Assembly: GCA_025927835.1 (NCBI GenBank)
Contig: JAICKR010000002.1
Location: 1 to 64,000 of the forward strand
Direction: 5' to 3'
Length of the DNA stretch: 64,000 nt
Source of the DNA: Jatrophihabitans sp.
Lineage (GTDB): Bacteria > Actinomycetota > Actinomycetes > Mycobacteriales > Jatrophihabitantaceae
This document shows, piece after piece, positions 43,090-53,785 of this stretch; position 1 is the stretch's first letter, and every line of letters begins with the position of its first letter. Made by a program: the position numbers and the translations under genes. The notes under the pieces are model-generated. The model was given only the letters and a program-made list of their open reading frames with translations, had not been told where the DNA came from and made no database searches.

Positions 43090-43512
43090 CTACGCGAGGA
43101 CCGGCCGCGTATCGACGTCGATGCGGGTCTCCAGGTTCACCAGGTACGAGTACAGGCCGTCCCACGCGCCCTTCTTGGCCGGGGACAGGCCGGACTTGTT
43201 CGCCTCGGTCTGGCAGACCTTCTCGTACGCGCGCATCAGTTGCGTGCACTTGTCGATCTGCGCTGTCACGCGCTTCTTGCCGTCGGCGTCCAGCCCGGGG
43301 TAGGCCTTGAGGAACTTCTTGGCGGCCTCGAGGAGATCGCGCAGCTTGTCGAGCTCCGCGCCGAGTTCGCCCTTGACCTTCTTGAACGCGGCGTCCGGAT
43401 TGACGTGCTTGGCCGCGTCCTTCTTCTTGGTGACCCAGCTGACCCGATAGGCGCTGTGCTTGCCGATCGTTCCGATGACCACCGTTGCGAAGCTCAACTT
43501 CGGTTTCGTCAT
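43090..43512 (-). CDS. Hypothetical small soluble protein
   Basis: I do not recognise this 140-residue protein. It is lysine-rich, with a predicted helical, partly coiled-coil middle (about 40-110) and no signal peptide or membrane segment. ATG 43512. It stands alone, 51 bp downstream of it lies the start of the membrane protein gene on the same strand. Confidence 0.6.
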   Translation of the reverse strand: MTKPKLSFATVVIGTIGKHSAYRVSWVTKKKDAAKHVNPDAAFKKVKGELGAELDKLRDLLEAAKKFLKAYPGLDADGKKRVTAQIDKCTQLMRAYEKVCQTEANKSGLSPAKKGAWDGLYSYLVNLETRIDVDTRPVLA

Positions 43513-43529
43513 GTCTCTGCCCCCACTGT

Positions 43530-43550
43530 CACCCCGCGCGTTTTGGGGTG
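43530..43550 (-). terminator. Short hairpin downstream of the helicase gene
   Basis: CACCCC (43530-43535) and GGGGTG (43545-43550) form a 6-bp stem with a 9-nt loop in the gap between the helicase stop and the small hypothetical gene. No T-run is present, so it is at best a weak terminator. Confidence 0.3.
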
Positions 43551-43600
43551 GTGATCATGGATGTCCGGTCGGCCCAGTATCGAACCGAGTCCGGGGCTCG

Positions 43601-45238
43601 TCAACGCGGCCGAGCCGGTCGCTTGCCCATGCGCTCGTCCGGCCGGAGCTGGATCAACTGATCAGCGATGCGGGTCTTCGCCAGTGCGGCCAGCACCTTC
43701 TTCGGCAGGTGTTCGGGCAGCTCGACGATGCTGTGGTTGGCGTGGATGTCGATCTTGCCGAAGGCCGAACCGTCGACGCCGCCCTCGTTGGCGATCGCCC
43801 CGACGATCTGCCCCGGCGTCACCCGGTGGCGGTAACCGACGTCGATGCGGTACTTCGCCAGCTTGCGGTCCTTGCCGCCCGCGCGCTCGGGCCGGGCCGG
43901 CCCGGCACGCTCCAGGTCGGACAGCAGGAAGTCGCCACCGTCCTGGCTCATCACGGCCAACGCCGCCGCCACATCGGCCATCGGCACGTTGTGCTCGCGC
44001 GCGTAGTCGAGCACGAGGCCTTTGAACATCGATTGGTTGGACGCGGCGAGGGCGGTGGTGATCGCGTCGTGGAACTTCGCGACCCGCTGCGCGTTGACGT
44101 CGTCGGCGCTGGGCAGATCCATCTCGGTGAGCGGCTGCCGGGTGGCCTTCTCGATGGCGTTGAGCAGCCCCTTCTCCCGTGGCGTGACGAACAGCAGCGC
44201 CTCGCCGCTGCGTCCGGCGCGACCGGTGCGCCCGATGCGGTGAACGTAGGACTCGGTGTCCGTCGGGATGTCGTAGTTGATGACGTGCGTGATGCGGTCG
44301 ACGTCCAGGCCACGCGCAGCGACGTCGGTTGCCACTAGCAGGTCGAGCGCGCCGGTGCGGAGTTGGCCGATGACGCGCTCGCGCTGAGCCTGGTTGAGGT
44401 CGCCGTTGATCGCCTGCGCCGCGAAGCCGCGGCTACGCAGCCGCTCGGCGACGTCCTCGGTCGCCGACTTCGTGCGCACGAAGATCAGCACGGCTTGGTA
44501 CGGCTCGACCTCGAGGATGCGGGTGAGCGCGTCCATCTTCTGCTGCCCGGCCACGAAGAGGAACCGCTGCCTGGTCCTGGCCGCGGTGACCGTGCGCGCC
44601 TTGACGGTGATCTCGACCGGGTCGTGCAGATACCGCTTCGAGATCCGCTTGATCGGTGGCGGCATCGTCGCCGAGAACAGCGCAACCTGCTTGCGATCGG
44701 GCGTGCGGGCCAGGATGCGTTCGACGTCCTCCTGGAACCCCATGCGCAGCATCTCGTCCGCCTCGTCGAGGACAAGGGTGCGCAGCGAGCCGAGCTGCAG
44801 CGTGCCTTTCTCCAGGTGATCGATCACGCGCCCCGGCGTGCCCACGACGACGTGTGCACCGCGGCGCAGGCCGGCCAGTTGCGGTGCGTAGGCCTGCCCG
44901 CCGTACACGGGCAGGACATGCAGGTCCTTGACGTGGTGCGCGTACCGGCCGAACGCCTCGGCCACCTGCAGCACGAGCTCGCGCGTCGGCGCCAGCACGA
45001 GCGCTTGCGTAGCCGAGGACTTGGCGTCGATGTTCGACAGGACCGGCAACGCGAACGCCGCGGTCTTGCCGGTGCCGGTCTGCGCCAGCCCGACGAGGTC
45101 GCGTCCGGCCAACAGGGTCGGAATCGTCGCAGCCTGGATGGGTGACGGGACCTCGTAGCCGAGGTCCTTCACCGCGCGCAGGAGGCGACGGTCGAGCCCG
45201 AGGCCGTCGAAGGTCGTCTCGGCGTCCGCTGCGGTCAC
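43601..45238 (-). CDS. DEAD-box ATP-dependent RNA helicase (DeaD/CsdA-like)
   Basis: A 545-residue RNA helicase. Motifs in order: Q-motif, AQTGTGKT (I), PTRELV (Ia), TPGR (Ib), DEAD (II), SAT (III), ARGLD (V), HRIGRTGR (VI). A DbpA-type RNA-binding domain (about 455-530) follows. GTG 45238 is preferred; the frame is open further upstream over the divergent adh gene. No Shine-Dalgarno is seen, and TACCCT lies about 6 nt before the start, so the mRNA may be leaderless. Expected roles are ribosome assembly and mRNA turnover. Confidence 0.93.
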   Translation of the reverse strand: MTAADAETTFDGLGLDRRLLRAVKDLGYEVPSPIQAATIPTLLAGRDLVGLAQTGTGKTAAFALPVLSNIDAKSSATQALVLAPTRELVLQVAEAFGRYAHHVKDLHVLPVYGGQAYAPQLAGLRRGAHVVVGTPGRVIDHLEKGTLQLGSLRTLVLDEADEMLRMGFQEDVERILARTPDRKQVALFSATMPPPIKRISKRYLHDPVEITVKARTVTAARTRQRFLFVAGQQKMDALTRILEVEPYQAVLIFVRTKSATEDVAERLRSRGFAAQAINGDLNQAQRERVIGQLRTGALDLLVATDVAARGLDVDRITHVINYDIPTDTESYVHRIGRTGRAGRSGEALLFVTPREKGLLNAIEKATRQPLTEMDLPSADDVNAQRVAKFHDAITTALAASNQSMFKGLVLDYAREHNVPMADVAAALAVMSQDGGDFLLSDLERAGPARPERAGGKDRKLAKYRIDVGYRHRVTPGQIVGAIANEGGVDGSAFGKIDIHANHSIVELPEHLPKKVLAALAKTRIADQLIQLRPDERMGKRPARPR

Positions 45239-45274
45239 GCCCAAGGGTATCGAGCGGGCTGGTACCAAGGGATC

Positions 45275-46315
45275 ATGCGCGCAATTCGCTATGGCGGGTT
45301 CCAGGCGACGCCCGAGGTGGTGGCTGTGCCCGACCCCGTGTGCACCGACGACGGCGTGGTCGTCGAGGTCGAGGCGAGTGGCCTGTGCCGCAGCGACTGG
45401 CACGGCTGGATGGGTCACGACCCGGACATCGCGTTGCCACACGTACCGGGGCACGAGTTCGCCGGCCGCATCCGGGAGGTCGGCAGTTCGGTCGGCGTCT
45501 GGCATGTCGGCGATCGAGTAACCGCGTCGTTCGTCGGTGCGTGCGGGCGCTGCGAGGCGTGCCGGCGCGGCCAGCACCAGGTGTGTGACGACCAACAGCA
45601 GGTCGGCTTCCACTGCTGGGGCTCGTTCGCCGAACTCGTGGCGGTGCCACGGGGTGAACAGAACCTCGTACGGATTCCGGACGAGATCCCCATGGACGTG
45701 GCCGCGCTGCTCGGTTGCCGATTCGGTACCGCTTACCGCGCGGTCGTGCATCGCGGTCGCACGCGTACGGGCGAGTGGGTGGTGGTGCACGGCTGTGGCG
45801 GAGTCGGCTTGTCGTCCGTGCTGATCGCTGCGGCTCGCGGTGCTCGTGTCGTCGCGGTCGATGTGTCCACCGCCGCACTGGAACGAGCACGACGGTTCGG
45901 CGCGGTAGCGGTGCTCAACGCGTCCCAGGACGACGTGCCGTCAGCGGTCCATGACCTGACGGGTGGCGGCGCCCAGCTGTCGATCGACGCCTACGGCAGC
46001 GCGGCGACAGCCCGGACCTCGATCAGCTGCCTCGGCAAACGCGGCCGGCACGTCCAGGTCGGCCTGCTCGCCGAGGACGGCGGCACCGTGCGCGTGCCGA
46101 TGGCCGCCGTGCTCAGCGCCGAACTGGACATCCTCGGCAGTCACGGCATGCCCGCGCACGACTACCCGGAGATGATCGCCGAGATCAGCTCCGGCGGCCT
46201 GGATCCGAGGCCGCTGATCGAGCGGCGAGTGGGGCTCGACGACGGTGCGCGCCTGCTCGCCGATGCCGGTGGCGCAGGCCGACCCGGCGTGACGATCATC
46301 GACCCGCGAAGCTGA
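45275..46315 (+). CDS. Zinc-dependent alcohol dehydrogenase
   Basis: A 346-residue medium-chain dehydrogenase. Catalytic-zinc ligands are in GLCRSDWHGW near residue 37 and GHEFAG near 60. The structural-zinc lobe has C-x2-C-x2-C-x7-C near 89-103. NAD(P) motif VHGCGGVGLSS is near residue 171. ATG 45275 with AAGGGA upstream. Divergent from the helicase gene; 3-bp gap to the convergent pruA stop. Substrate not predictable. Confidence 0.9.
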   Translation: MRAIRYGGFQATPEVVAVPDPVCTDDGVVVEVEASGLCRSDWHGWMGHDPDIALPHVPGHEFAGRIREVGSSVGVWHVGDRVTASFVGACGRCEACRRGQHQVCDDQQQVGFHCWGSFAELVAVPRGEQNLVRIPDEIPMDVAALLGCRFGTAYRAVVHRGRTRTGEWVVVHGCGGVGLSSVLIAAARGARVVAVDVSTAALERARRFGAVAVLNASQDDVPSAVHDLTGGGAQLSIDAYGSAATARTSISCLGKRGRHVQVGLLAEDGGTVRVPMAAVLSAELDILGSHGMPAHDYPEMIAEISSGGLDPRPLIERRVGLDDGARLLADAGGAGRPGVTIIDPRS

Positions 46316-46318
46316 CGA

Positions 46319-47947
<1,629 letters not shown>

Positions 47948-48045
47948 CGCGGCGTCCTCTCAGAACATGCTGCTCGGTGCACAGGACGCTACGGCCGCGG
48001 CGGCTGCAGATGCTTCGGCTCGGGAGCGGAAAGTCCGGCCGCCAT

Positions 48046-48063
48046 TTCCTACGATTGTCGAAA
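48046..48063. promoter_or_regulatory. Inverted repeat, likely PucR-regulator binding site A
   Basis: TTCCTACG-AT-TGTCGAAA sits in the pruA/PucR divergent region, 22 nt before the regulator's GTG. The right arm is identical to that of the site at 49107-49124; the left arm is degenerate. Confidence 0.5.
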
Positions 48064-48085
48064 CACGGAAGAGGAGCGGCGGTCG

Positions 48086-49102
48086 GTGGCTGACATTCAG
48101 CAGCAGGTTGAGGCGCTGGCGGGCGTGCTCGGCTGCGCCGTGCTCGTCGAGGACCAGCGGCACCGCCCGTTGTGGTGGAGCGCGCAGGGCCAGGTCGACG
48201 ACGTGCGGATGCGCTCGATCCTGCAGCGCGAGCCGCCGCCTGGCGCGGCGGCACTCGTCACGCGGCTCGGCCTGCCGACTGCAGAGGGCCCGGTGCGCAC
48301 CCCGTCGCTGCCCGACGTCGACATGGCCGAGCGGTGGTGCGTCCCGCTCCGGCACGGCCGGAATCTGCTCGGCTACCTCTGGGTGCTCGACGCCGACAAC
48401 CGCGTTTCGGAGGACGACCTCGAACCCGTCGTTGCGTGCGCCAAGATGGCCGCGGACGTCATCGCGCGCGCAGCACCGTCGGAGGAGGACCGGCGACACC
48501 GACGCGAGCACCTCGTGCTGCGTCTGCTCGCCGGCCATGACGTCGACGCCGCCGGCGAACTCATCGAGCTGGAATCGCTGAGAGCCGACGTAGGTGTTGC
48601 GGTCGCCTTCCCGACGGATCCGCACGGGTGGGCCCTGCCGGGCGGGTTGTCGGCGCACCTCGATCCGGAGCCCGGTGCGGTGTTCGCCGGCGGCTCGCCG
48701 GTGCCGCTCGCCGACCTGGCGGTTGCTGCCGAGCGGGCGCGCACGACGGCGCGCGCACTGCGCGCGGGGGCCCGGCTCACCTCGCCGTCGTGGGACACCC
48801 TCGGCGAATGGCATTTCATCGTCGCCGCGCCACCGGAACTCACCCCGGGACTGGTGCATCACGGCGCGGAGGTGCTCGCCGCGCAGAAGCGACCGGAGCT
48901 CATCGAGACGGCACGGTGCGTGCTGGACAACGGCGGTGACGTCACCGTGAGCGCCGAACAGCTGCACATCCACCGCACCACGCTCTATTACCGGCTCGAA
49001 CGTATCGAGGCGCTCACCGGAGTCAACCTGCGGTTGGCCGCAGGGCGGGACGCACTCCAGATGGCGCTGCATCTGGCCGCATATCGTGCGGCAGCCGACT
49101 GA
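48086..49102 (+). CDS. PucR-family transcriptional regulator (proline-utilisation type)
   Basis: A 338-residue regulator with a sensory N-terminal part and the C-terminal helix-turn-helix of the PucR/CdaR family (VSAEQLHIHRTTLYYRLERIE, near residue 290-310). GTG 48086 has GAGGAG with a 9-nt gap; the frame is open back to 46808 but that part is antisense to pruA. Regulators of this type activate proline catabolism in actinobacteria. A shared inverted repeat suggests it may also control the FAD oxidase operon downstream. Confidence 0.85.
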   Translation: MADIQQQVEALAGVLGCAVLVEDQRHRPLWWSAQGQVDDVRMRSILQREPPPGAAALVTRLGLPTAEGPVRTPSLPDVDMAERWCVPLRHGRNLLGYLWVLDADNRVSEDDLEPVVACAKMAADVIARAAPSEEDRRHRREHLVLRLLAGHDVDAAGELIELESLRADVGVAVAFPTDPHGWALPGGLSAHLDPEPGAVFAGGSPVPLADLAVAAERARTTARALRAGARLTSPSWDTLGEWHFIVAAPPELTPGLVHHGAEVLAAQKRPELIETARCVLDNGGDVTVSAEQLHIHRTTLYYRLERIEALTGVNLRLAAGRDALQMALHLAAYRAAAD

Positions 49103-49106
49103 CCGA

Positions 49107-49124
49107 TTCCGACATTTGTCGAAA
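49107..49124. promoter_or_regulatory. Inverted repeat, likely PucR-regulator binding site B
   Basis: TTCCGACA-TT-TGTCGAAA has arms matching at seven of eight positions. It lies just after the PucR gene and 67 nt before the FAD oxidase start, a distance that fits activation. It matches site A at 16 of 19 positions when the next C is included. Confidence 0.55.
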
Positions 49125-49191
49125 CGAACGGCGCCGACTTCCGCGTTCGCGCCGAAGCCAAGACCCGTGCCGAGCTTCTAGCGTCTGCCAC

Positions 49192-50343
49192 ATGGAGCTC
49201 CAAGCGGCCGACGTAGTCGTGATCGGGGCGGGCGCGATCGGCGCCAGCGCGGCCCATCACCTCGCGGCAGCGGGGCAGCGAGTCGTTGTCCTCGAGGCCC
49301 TCGACGGTCCTGCTGCCGGCAGTACCGGGCGCTCCTTCGCCTCGATCCGCGGGCAGTGGGCCGACGAGCTGAACATCGAGATGTCCTGGCGCAGCATCAG
49401 GGCATTCCGCGAGTTCCCGCAGCGGTACGGCGTTGACGTCGGATACCGGCCGTCCGGGTACCTGCTGCTCGTCTCGCACCAACTGTGGGACGCACAGTTG
49501 CGCGCGGTCGAACTGCAGCGCGAGCACGGTCTGCCGGTCGAGGTCCTCTCGTTCGAGGCGGCGCAGGCCATCACCCCCTTCTCCGCCGACGGCCTCGGCG
49601 GTACGACCTGGGGCCCGGCCGACGGTGTCGTCGACCCGCACCTCGCGACCAGCGCCTACCTCGACCTGGCCCGCAACGGCGGCGCGACCGTGCGGTTCCG
49701 CCACCGGGTCGACTCGATCGCCGCGCACGGGGACGGCAGCTGGACGGTCACGGCGGGCACGACCGAGCTGCGCTGCCAGCACGTCGTGAACGCCGCGGGA
49801 GGCTGGGCCGGGGAGGTCGCCACACTGGCCGGACTGGACGTACCGGTCGTCCACTCGCGCCGCAACGTGTACGCCTCGGCCGCCGGCGCGCTCGCCGGTT
49901 CGCTGCCGATGACCGTCGACTTCACCTCCGGCTTCTACCTGCGCAGCGAAGGCCCGCGTCTGCTCTTCGGTGGCGCACGCCCGGACGAGGTGGACGGCTA
50001 CCGGACCGACGTCGACTGGGCGTGGATGGAGGAATTGCTCGCCCTCGGCGCACGCAGATTCCCCTGGATCGTCGATGTTCCGTTGGACCGCGCCGGATGT
50101 TGGGCCGGAACCTACGAGAACACTCCCGATCACCACGGCATCCTCGGTTCCGTGCCGGACGCACCGACGTGGGTCAACGCCTGCGGCTTCTCCGGCCACG
50201 GCATGATGCAGGCCCCGGAGATCGGCCGCCTCACTGCCGAGCAGGTGACGACCGGCGGCATCGCCGGCCTCGACGTCACGGCGTTGCGCATCGAACGGTT
50301 CGCCGCAACTGCTGCCAACCGCCCCGTCGAGCTGGTGTTCTGA
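49192..50343 (+). CDS. FAD-dependent oxidoreductase (DAO family; D-amino acid/sarcosine oxidase-like)
   Basis: A 383-residue flavoprotein. The dinucleotide fold VVIGAGAIGASAAHHLAAAG is at residues 9-28. The DAO-fold features GSTGRSFASIRGQW, VVNAAGGWAGEVA and the C-terminal CGFSGHGMMQAPEIGRL are clear. ATG 49192 has no strong ribosome-binding site. Relatives oxidise secondary amines or amino acids such as sarcosine, proline derivatives and D-amino acids. First gene of the six-gene operon to 55277. Confidence 0.88.
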   Translation: MELQAADVVVIGAGAIGASAAHHLAAAGQRVVVLEALDGPAAGSTGRSFASIRGQWADELNIEMSWRSIRAFREFPQRYGVDVGYRPSGYLLLVSHQLWDAQLRAVELQREHGLPVEVLSFEAAQAITPFSADGLGGTTWGPADGVVDPHLATSAYLDLARNGGATVRFRHRVDSIAAHGDGSWTVTAGTTELRCQHVVNAAGGWAGEVATLAGLDVPVVHSRRNVYASAAGALAGSLPMTVDFTSGFYLRSEGPRLLFGGARPDEVDGYRTDVDWAWMEELLALGARRFPWIVDVPLDRAGCWAGTYENTPDHHGILGSVPDAPTWVNACGFSGHGMMQAPEIGRLTAEQVTTGGIAGLDVTALRIERFAATAANRPVELVF

Positions 50344-50367
50344 CGTGCCTCGGACAAGGGAGTCCTG

Positions 50368-51516
50368 ATGTACCCGACGCTGTACGCGGACCCGGCCAAA
50401 ACCGCGTGGATCGACGCGACCACCAAGGACCTCGGCACGTTCGGCGAGCAGCACCGCACGGAACTCGACGTCGCCAACCGGGCCAACAAGTTCCCTCGCG
50501 AGCTGTACCGCGAGCTCGGCCGGCTCGGCTATCTCGGCCCGCTCGTCCCGGCCGAGTACGGCGGGCTGGGTGGCGGTGTCGCCGAGTACGCGGTCATCGC
50601 GGAGGAGGTCGGCCGGCACGGGCTCGTCTCGGGCCAGATCGCCGCGCAGGGCCAGCGCTGGCTCCTCGACTGGGGCACCGACGAGCAGAAGGACCAATGG
50701 CTGCGCGGCATCGCCACTGGAGAGATCGTGTTCTCCGAGTGCATCAGCGAGAAGAACGCCGGGTCATCGTTCAAGGCGATGAAGTCGATCGCGGTTCGCG
50801 ACGGCGGCGACTGGTTGCTCACCGGGAGCAAGACGCACATCAACCTCGGCGCCGACTGCGACGTGACCCTGTTCTACGCCATGGCCGATGAGGGGCTCAC
50901 CTGCTTCCTCGTCGACATGACGCTGCCCGGCATCCGCACCCACGTGACCCGCGCGATCGGGCTGCGGCTCATCCGTACCGCCGACGTGGAGTTCGAGCAG
51001 GTGCGCGTGCCTGACGCCGCCCGGCTCGGGCCCGCGGGCGAGGGGCTGCAAACCTTCCTGTCCACGTTCAACATCAGTCGCCTCGGCAACGCCTCCGAGC
51101 TCATCGGGCTCGGCCGTCGGTCTCTCGCGCTGGCACTCGACTACGCAACGCAACGACAGGTCGGCAACCAGATGGTCACCGACTTTCAGGGCATCCAATG
51201 GACCGTCGCGGACGCCTGGACCGCGCTCCAGGCCGCATCACTCGCGCGCGACGACGCGGCTGTCGCGCACGCGCGCGGCGAGGACATCGCGCTGCGCACC
51301 ACGACAGCGAAGAAGCTCGCGATCGACGCCGCCGAGCAGGCATCGGACGCCGCGTACAGCTTGGTCGGCGGGCACGGCCTCTACGTCGACACCCCGTACA
51401 CCGACATCGTCAACGACATCAAGGTCCTCAAGGTCGCGGGCGGCTCGAACGAGATCATGCGCAACTACATCGCCCGCCGCGTCCTGAACGAACCCGGCCG
51501 CGCGGGCTTGGCGTGA
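50368..51516 (+). CDS. Acyl-CoA dehydrogenase family protein
   Basis: A 382-residue flavoprotein with the FAD-binding ACAD fold (FSECISEKNAGSS; TGSKTHINLG). The canonical base position, an EGT-type motif in many members, reads AGGSNEI near residue 366, so no glutamate is there; the base may be elsewhere or the protein may be a non-dehydrogenase relative. ATG 50368 has AAGGGAG upstream. GTGA overlap with the ligase gene. Likely acts on the CoA ester made by that ligase. Confidence 0.87.
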   Translation: MYPTLYADPAKTAWIDATTKDLGTFGEQHRTELDVANRANKFPRELYRELGRLGYLGPLVPAEYGGLGGGVAEYAVIAEEVGRHGLVSGQIAAQGQRWLLDWGTDEQKDQWLRGIATGEIVFSECISEKNAGSSFKAMKSIAVRDGGDWLLTGSKTHINLGADCDVTLFYAMADEGLTCFLVDMTLPGIRTHVTRAIGLRLIRTADVEFEQVRVPDAARLGPAGEGLQTFLSTFNISRLGNASELIGLGRRSLALALDYATQRQVGNQMVTDFQGIQWTVADAWTALQAASLARDDAAVAHARGEDIALRTTTAKKLAIDAAEQASDAAYSLVGGHGLYVDTPYTDIVNDIKVLKVAGGSNEIMRNYIARRVLNEPGRAGLA

Positions 51517-52928
51517 GCGCCAACCTGGCGACCGCGATCGTCGATCAGGCCGAGGCGCGTCCGGAGCTACGCCTCGGTACGACCGATGACCAACTGCTCC
51601 TGCCTGACGCCCTGGCGCTGGCAGCCGGTCGAGCGCGGGAGCTGCTCGCGTCCGGCCTGCAGCCGGGGGAGCGTGTCGCGCTGGTCGCGCCGACCTCGAC
51701 CGACTACGTGTTGACCTGGGTCGGCTGCCTGCTTGCCGGGCTGCCCGCCGCCCTGGTGAACCCCACCTATCCCGCCGAGCTCATCGCCGAGATGCTGGCG
51801 CCGGCCGCCCCCGCCCGCGTGCTCGGGATGGCCGAGATCGCCGCGGCGCGGAAAGCCGGTCGGGCTGAACTCACCGGGCTGCCGGGTCTGGGCGCCGACC
51901 GGTTCGATGTCGTCTCGTTCATGCACACCTCCGGGACGACCGGGTTGCCGAAGTTCTGCGCGCAGAGCCATGACTACTTCGTGCGCATGGCCGCAGCGAT
52001 GGCCGCCGCGCTCGACCTCAGCGCCGATGACCGGGTGCTCGCCCCGCTGCCGCTGTTCCACATCAACCCGATGGGCTACGGCATCATCACCGCACTGCTC
52101 ACCGGCGCCGACGCGCTCACCGTGGGCAAGTTCTCGGCGAGCGCGTTCTGGCCGACCGCAGTCGCGGAGCAGGTCACGGTGTTGGTGTTGCATGCCCCGC
52201 CGGTCGAGATCATCAAGCGTGCGAGCACCGCTGCGGATGCGGCTGGGCATCGCGTCCGGACGATGTTCTACGCCGACCGCGAGTTCCTTCGCCGGTTCGA
52301 CATCCCGTCCGCGGTCTCCGGCTACGGCTCGACCGAGGCCGGCGGCGTCTCGCACCTGCACCGCTGGTCGGCTGCCGACGACATCCCCGACGACGCCAGC
52401 AGGCACGGCGGCGCTGCGCGCTCGGACTTCGACTGGCGCCTGGACGACCGCGGCATCATCCACGTCCGCGAGCGCGAGCGTGCGGCCCTGTTCGACGGCT
52501 ACGTCACCGCGGACGGCCTCGACCCGCGCCGCGACGCCGACGGCTGGTTCGACACCGGGGACCTCGGGCGGGCCGAGGCGCCGGACCACTTGGTGTTCCT
52601 CGAGCGCGCCGCAGAGTCCATCCGCGTCAAGGGCGAGTTCGTGCCCATCCCGTTCGTCGAGAACCACCTCGCCACGCTGCCCGGCGTCACGGACCATGCG
52701 ATCTGGAAGCGCAAGGGCGCGCTCGTCGACGAGGAAGTGGTGCTCTACGCGGTAGCCGACCCGCTGCCGCTGGACGAGCTGCGGGCGCGCGTGGCCGAAC
52801 TGCCCGCGTTCATGCGGCCGTCCGCCGTCGCGCTCGTCGCCGATCTGCCTCGGGACGCGGCGGCCGGCAAGGTGCAACGCCGCCTGCTCGGCGAACACCC
52901 CGTCCGCGAATGGGTCGAGCTCGCATGA
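51513..52928 (+). CDS. AMP-dependent acyl-CoA synthetase/ligase
   Basis: A 471-residue adenylate-forming enzyme. Core motifs are TSGTTGLPK near residue 138, the YGSTEAGG block near 271, TGDL near 349 and the hinge region after it. It is shorter than most members (about 500-550), mostly in the N-terminal domain. GTG 51513 and the next ATGA overlap tie it to its neighbours. It would convert a carboxylic acid to its CoA thioester. Confidence 0.88.
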   Translation: MSANLATAIVDQAEARPELRLGTTDDQLLLPDALALAAGRARELLASGLQPGERVALVAPTSTDYVLTWVGCLLAGLPAALVNPTYPAELIAEMLAPAAPARVLGMAEIAAARKAGRAELTGLPGLGADRFDVVSFMHTSGTTGLPKFCAQSHDYFVRMAAAMAAALDLSADDRVLAPLPLFHINPMGYGIITALLTGADALTVGKFSASAFWPTAVAEQVTVLVLHAPPVEIIKRASTAADAAGHRVRTMFYADREFLRRFDIPSAVSGYGSTEAGGVSHLHRWSAADDIPDDASRHGGAARSDFDWRLDDRGIIHVRERERAALFDGYVTADGLDPRRDADGWFDTGDLGRAEAPDHLVFLERAAESIRVKGEFVPIPFVENHLATLPGVTDHAIWKRKGALVDEEVVLYAVADPLPLDELRARVAELPAFMRPSAVALVADLPRDAAAGKVQRRLLGEHPVREWVELA

Positions 52929-53785
52929 ATGCCTCAGGCGACGACACAGATGTCGACCTGCCCGGCTGGGCGGTCGACATGGTCGACCTGCACGTGCACG
53001 CGGCGCCGAGTCTCCTGCCGCGACACGGCGACGATGCCCAGACGGTCTCGGCGGAGCGAGCCGTCGGGTTCGGCACCGTCGTGCTCAAGTCCCATGAGGG
53101 CAGCACCGTCGAGCGCGCCGCGATCGCAGGCCAGGGCGTGCACGGCGGTGTCGTCCTCAACAGCCCGGTCGGCGGCGCGAACCCCGACGCCGTTCAGGTC
53201 GCCGCTCGCCTCGGCGGCCGGGTCGTCTGGATGCCGACGGTATCCGCGCTGAACCACAAGGCGGGTGCGAACTCGCCCGAGCTGTCGGTGCACCGCGGCT
53301 TCGAGCTCGGCGCGGTCGCGGTGACCGACGGCGACGGACGGCTGTTGCCCGCCTGGAACGACGTCCTGGACGTCGTCGTCGAACACGACCTGCTGCTCGC
53401 GAGCGGTCATCTCGCCGCGCGCGAGACAGTCGCCCTGTTCACCGAGGCACGCGCCCGAGGCGCGCAGCGGCTGATGATGAACCACCCGATGATGGCGTTC
53501 CTGCACTGGACCGACGAGGACGCGGCCGCGCTGTCCGCACTGGACGTGCATCTGGAGCTCGGCATCCTGCCCGATCTGCTCGGCGACGCCGAGCACGCCA
53601 GCCTCAACCTCACCCGCACCTACCCGCAGTCGCTGCTGGTGTTCGGCGGCGACCTCGGCCACGCCCATCACGCCGGACCCGGCACCGCCGTTGCGCCGTG
53701 GCTGCGCGCCCTCGAGACCGAGGTCGGGGCCGAGCGTGCCACCGCGATCATGACCACCCAGACCCGGAGCCTGCTGCTGCCATGA
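52925..53785 (+). CDS. DUF6282-like metal-dependent hydrolase
   Basis: A 286-residue amidohydrolase-like protein. It has MVDLHVHAAPSLLPRHGDD near residue 19, LASGHLAARE near 159, MMNHPMM near 184 and a final VFGGDLGHAHH near 239, giving a metal-site pattern of an uncharacterised family. ATG 52925 overlaps the ligase stop; ATG 52910 is a less likely alternative. Function unknown; hydrolysis of an amide or lactone is possible. Confidence 0.75.
   Translation: MNASGDDTDVDLPGWAVDMVDLHVHAAPSLLPRHGDDAQTVSAERAVGFGTVVLKSHEGSTVERAAIAGQGVHGGVVLNSPVGGANPDAVQVAARLGGRVVWMPTVSALNHKAGANSPELSVHRGFELGAVAVTDGDGRLLPAWNDVLDVVVEHDLLLASGHLAARETVALFTEARARGAQRLMMNHPMMAFLHWTDEDAAALSALDVHLELGILPDLLGDAEHASLNLTRTYPQSLLVFGGDLGHAHHAGPGTAVAPWLRALETEVGAERATAIMTTQTRSLLLP

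Noticed and set aside
45239-45790. N-terminal extension of the RNA helicase
   Set aside because: It would be antisense to the alcohol dehydrogenase gene; the Q-motif begins soon after GTG 45238, as expected for the family.
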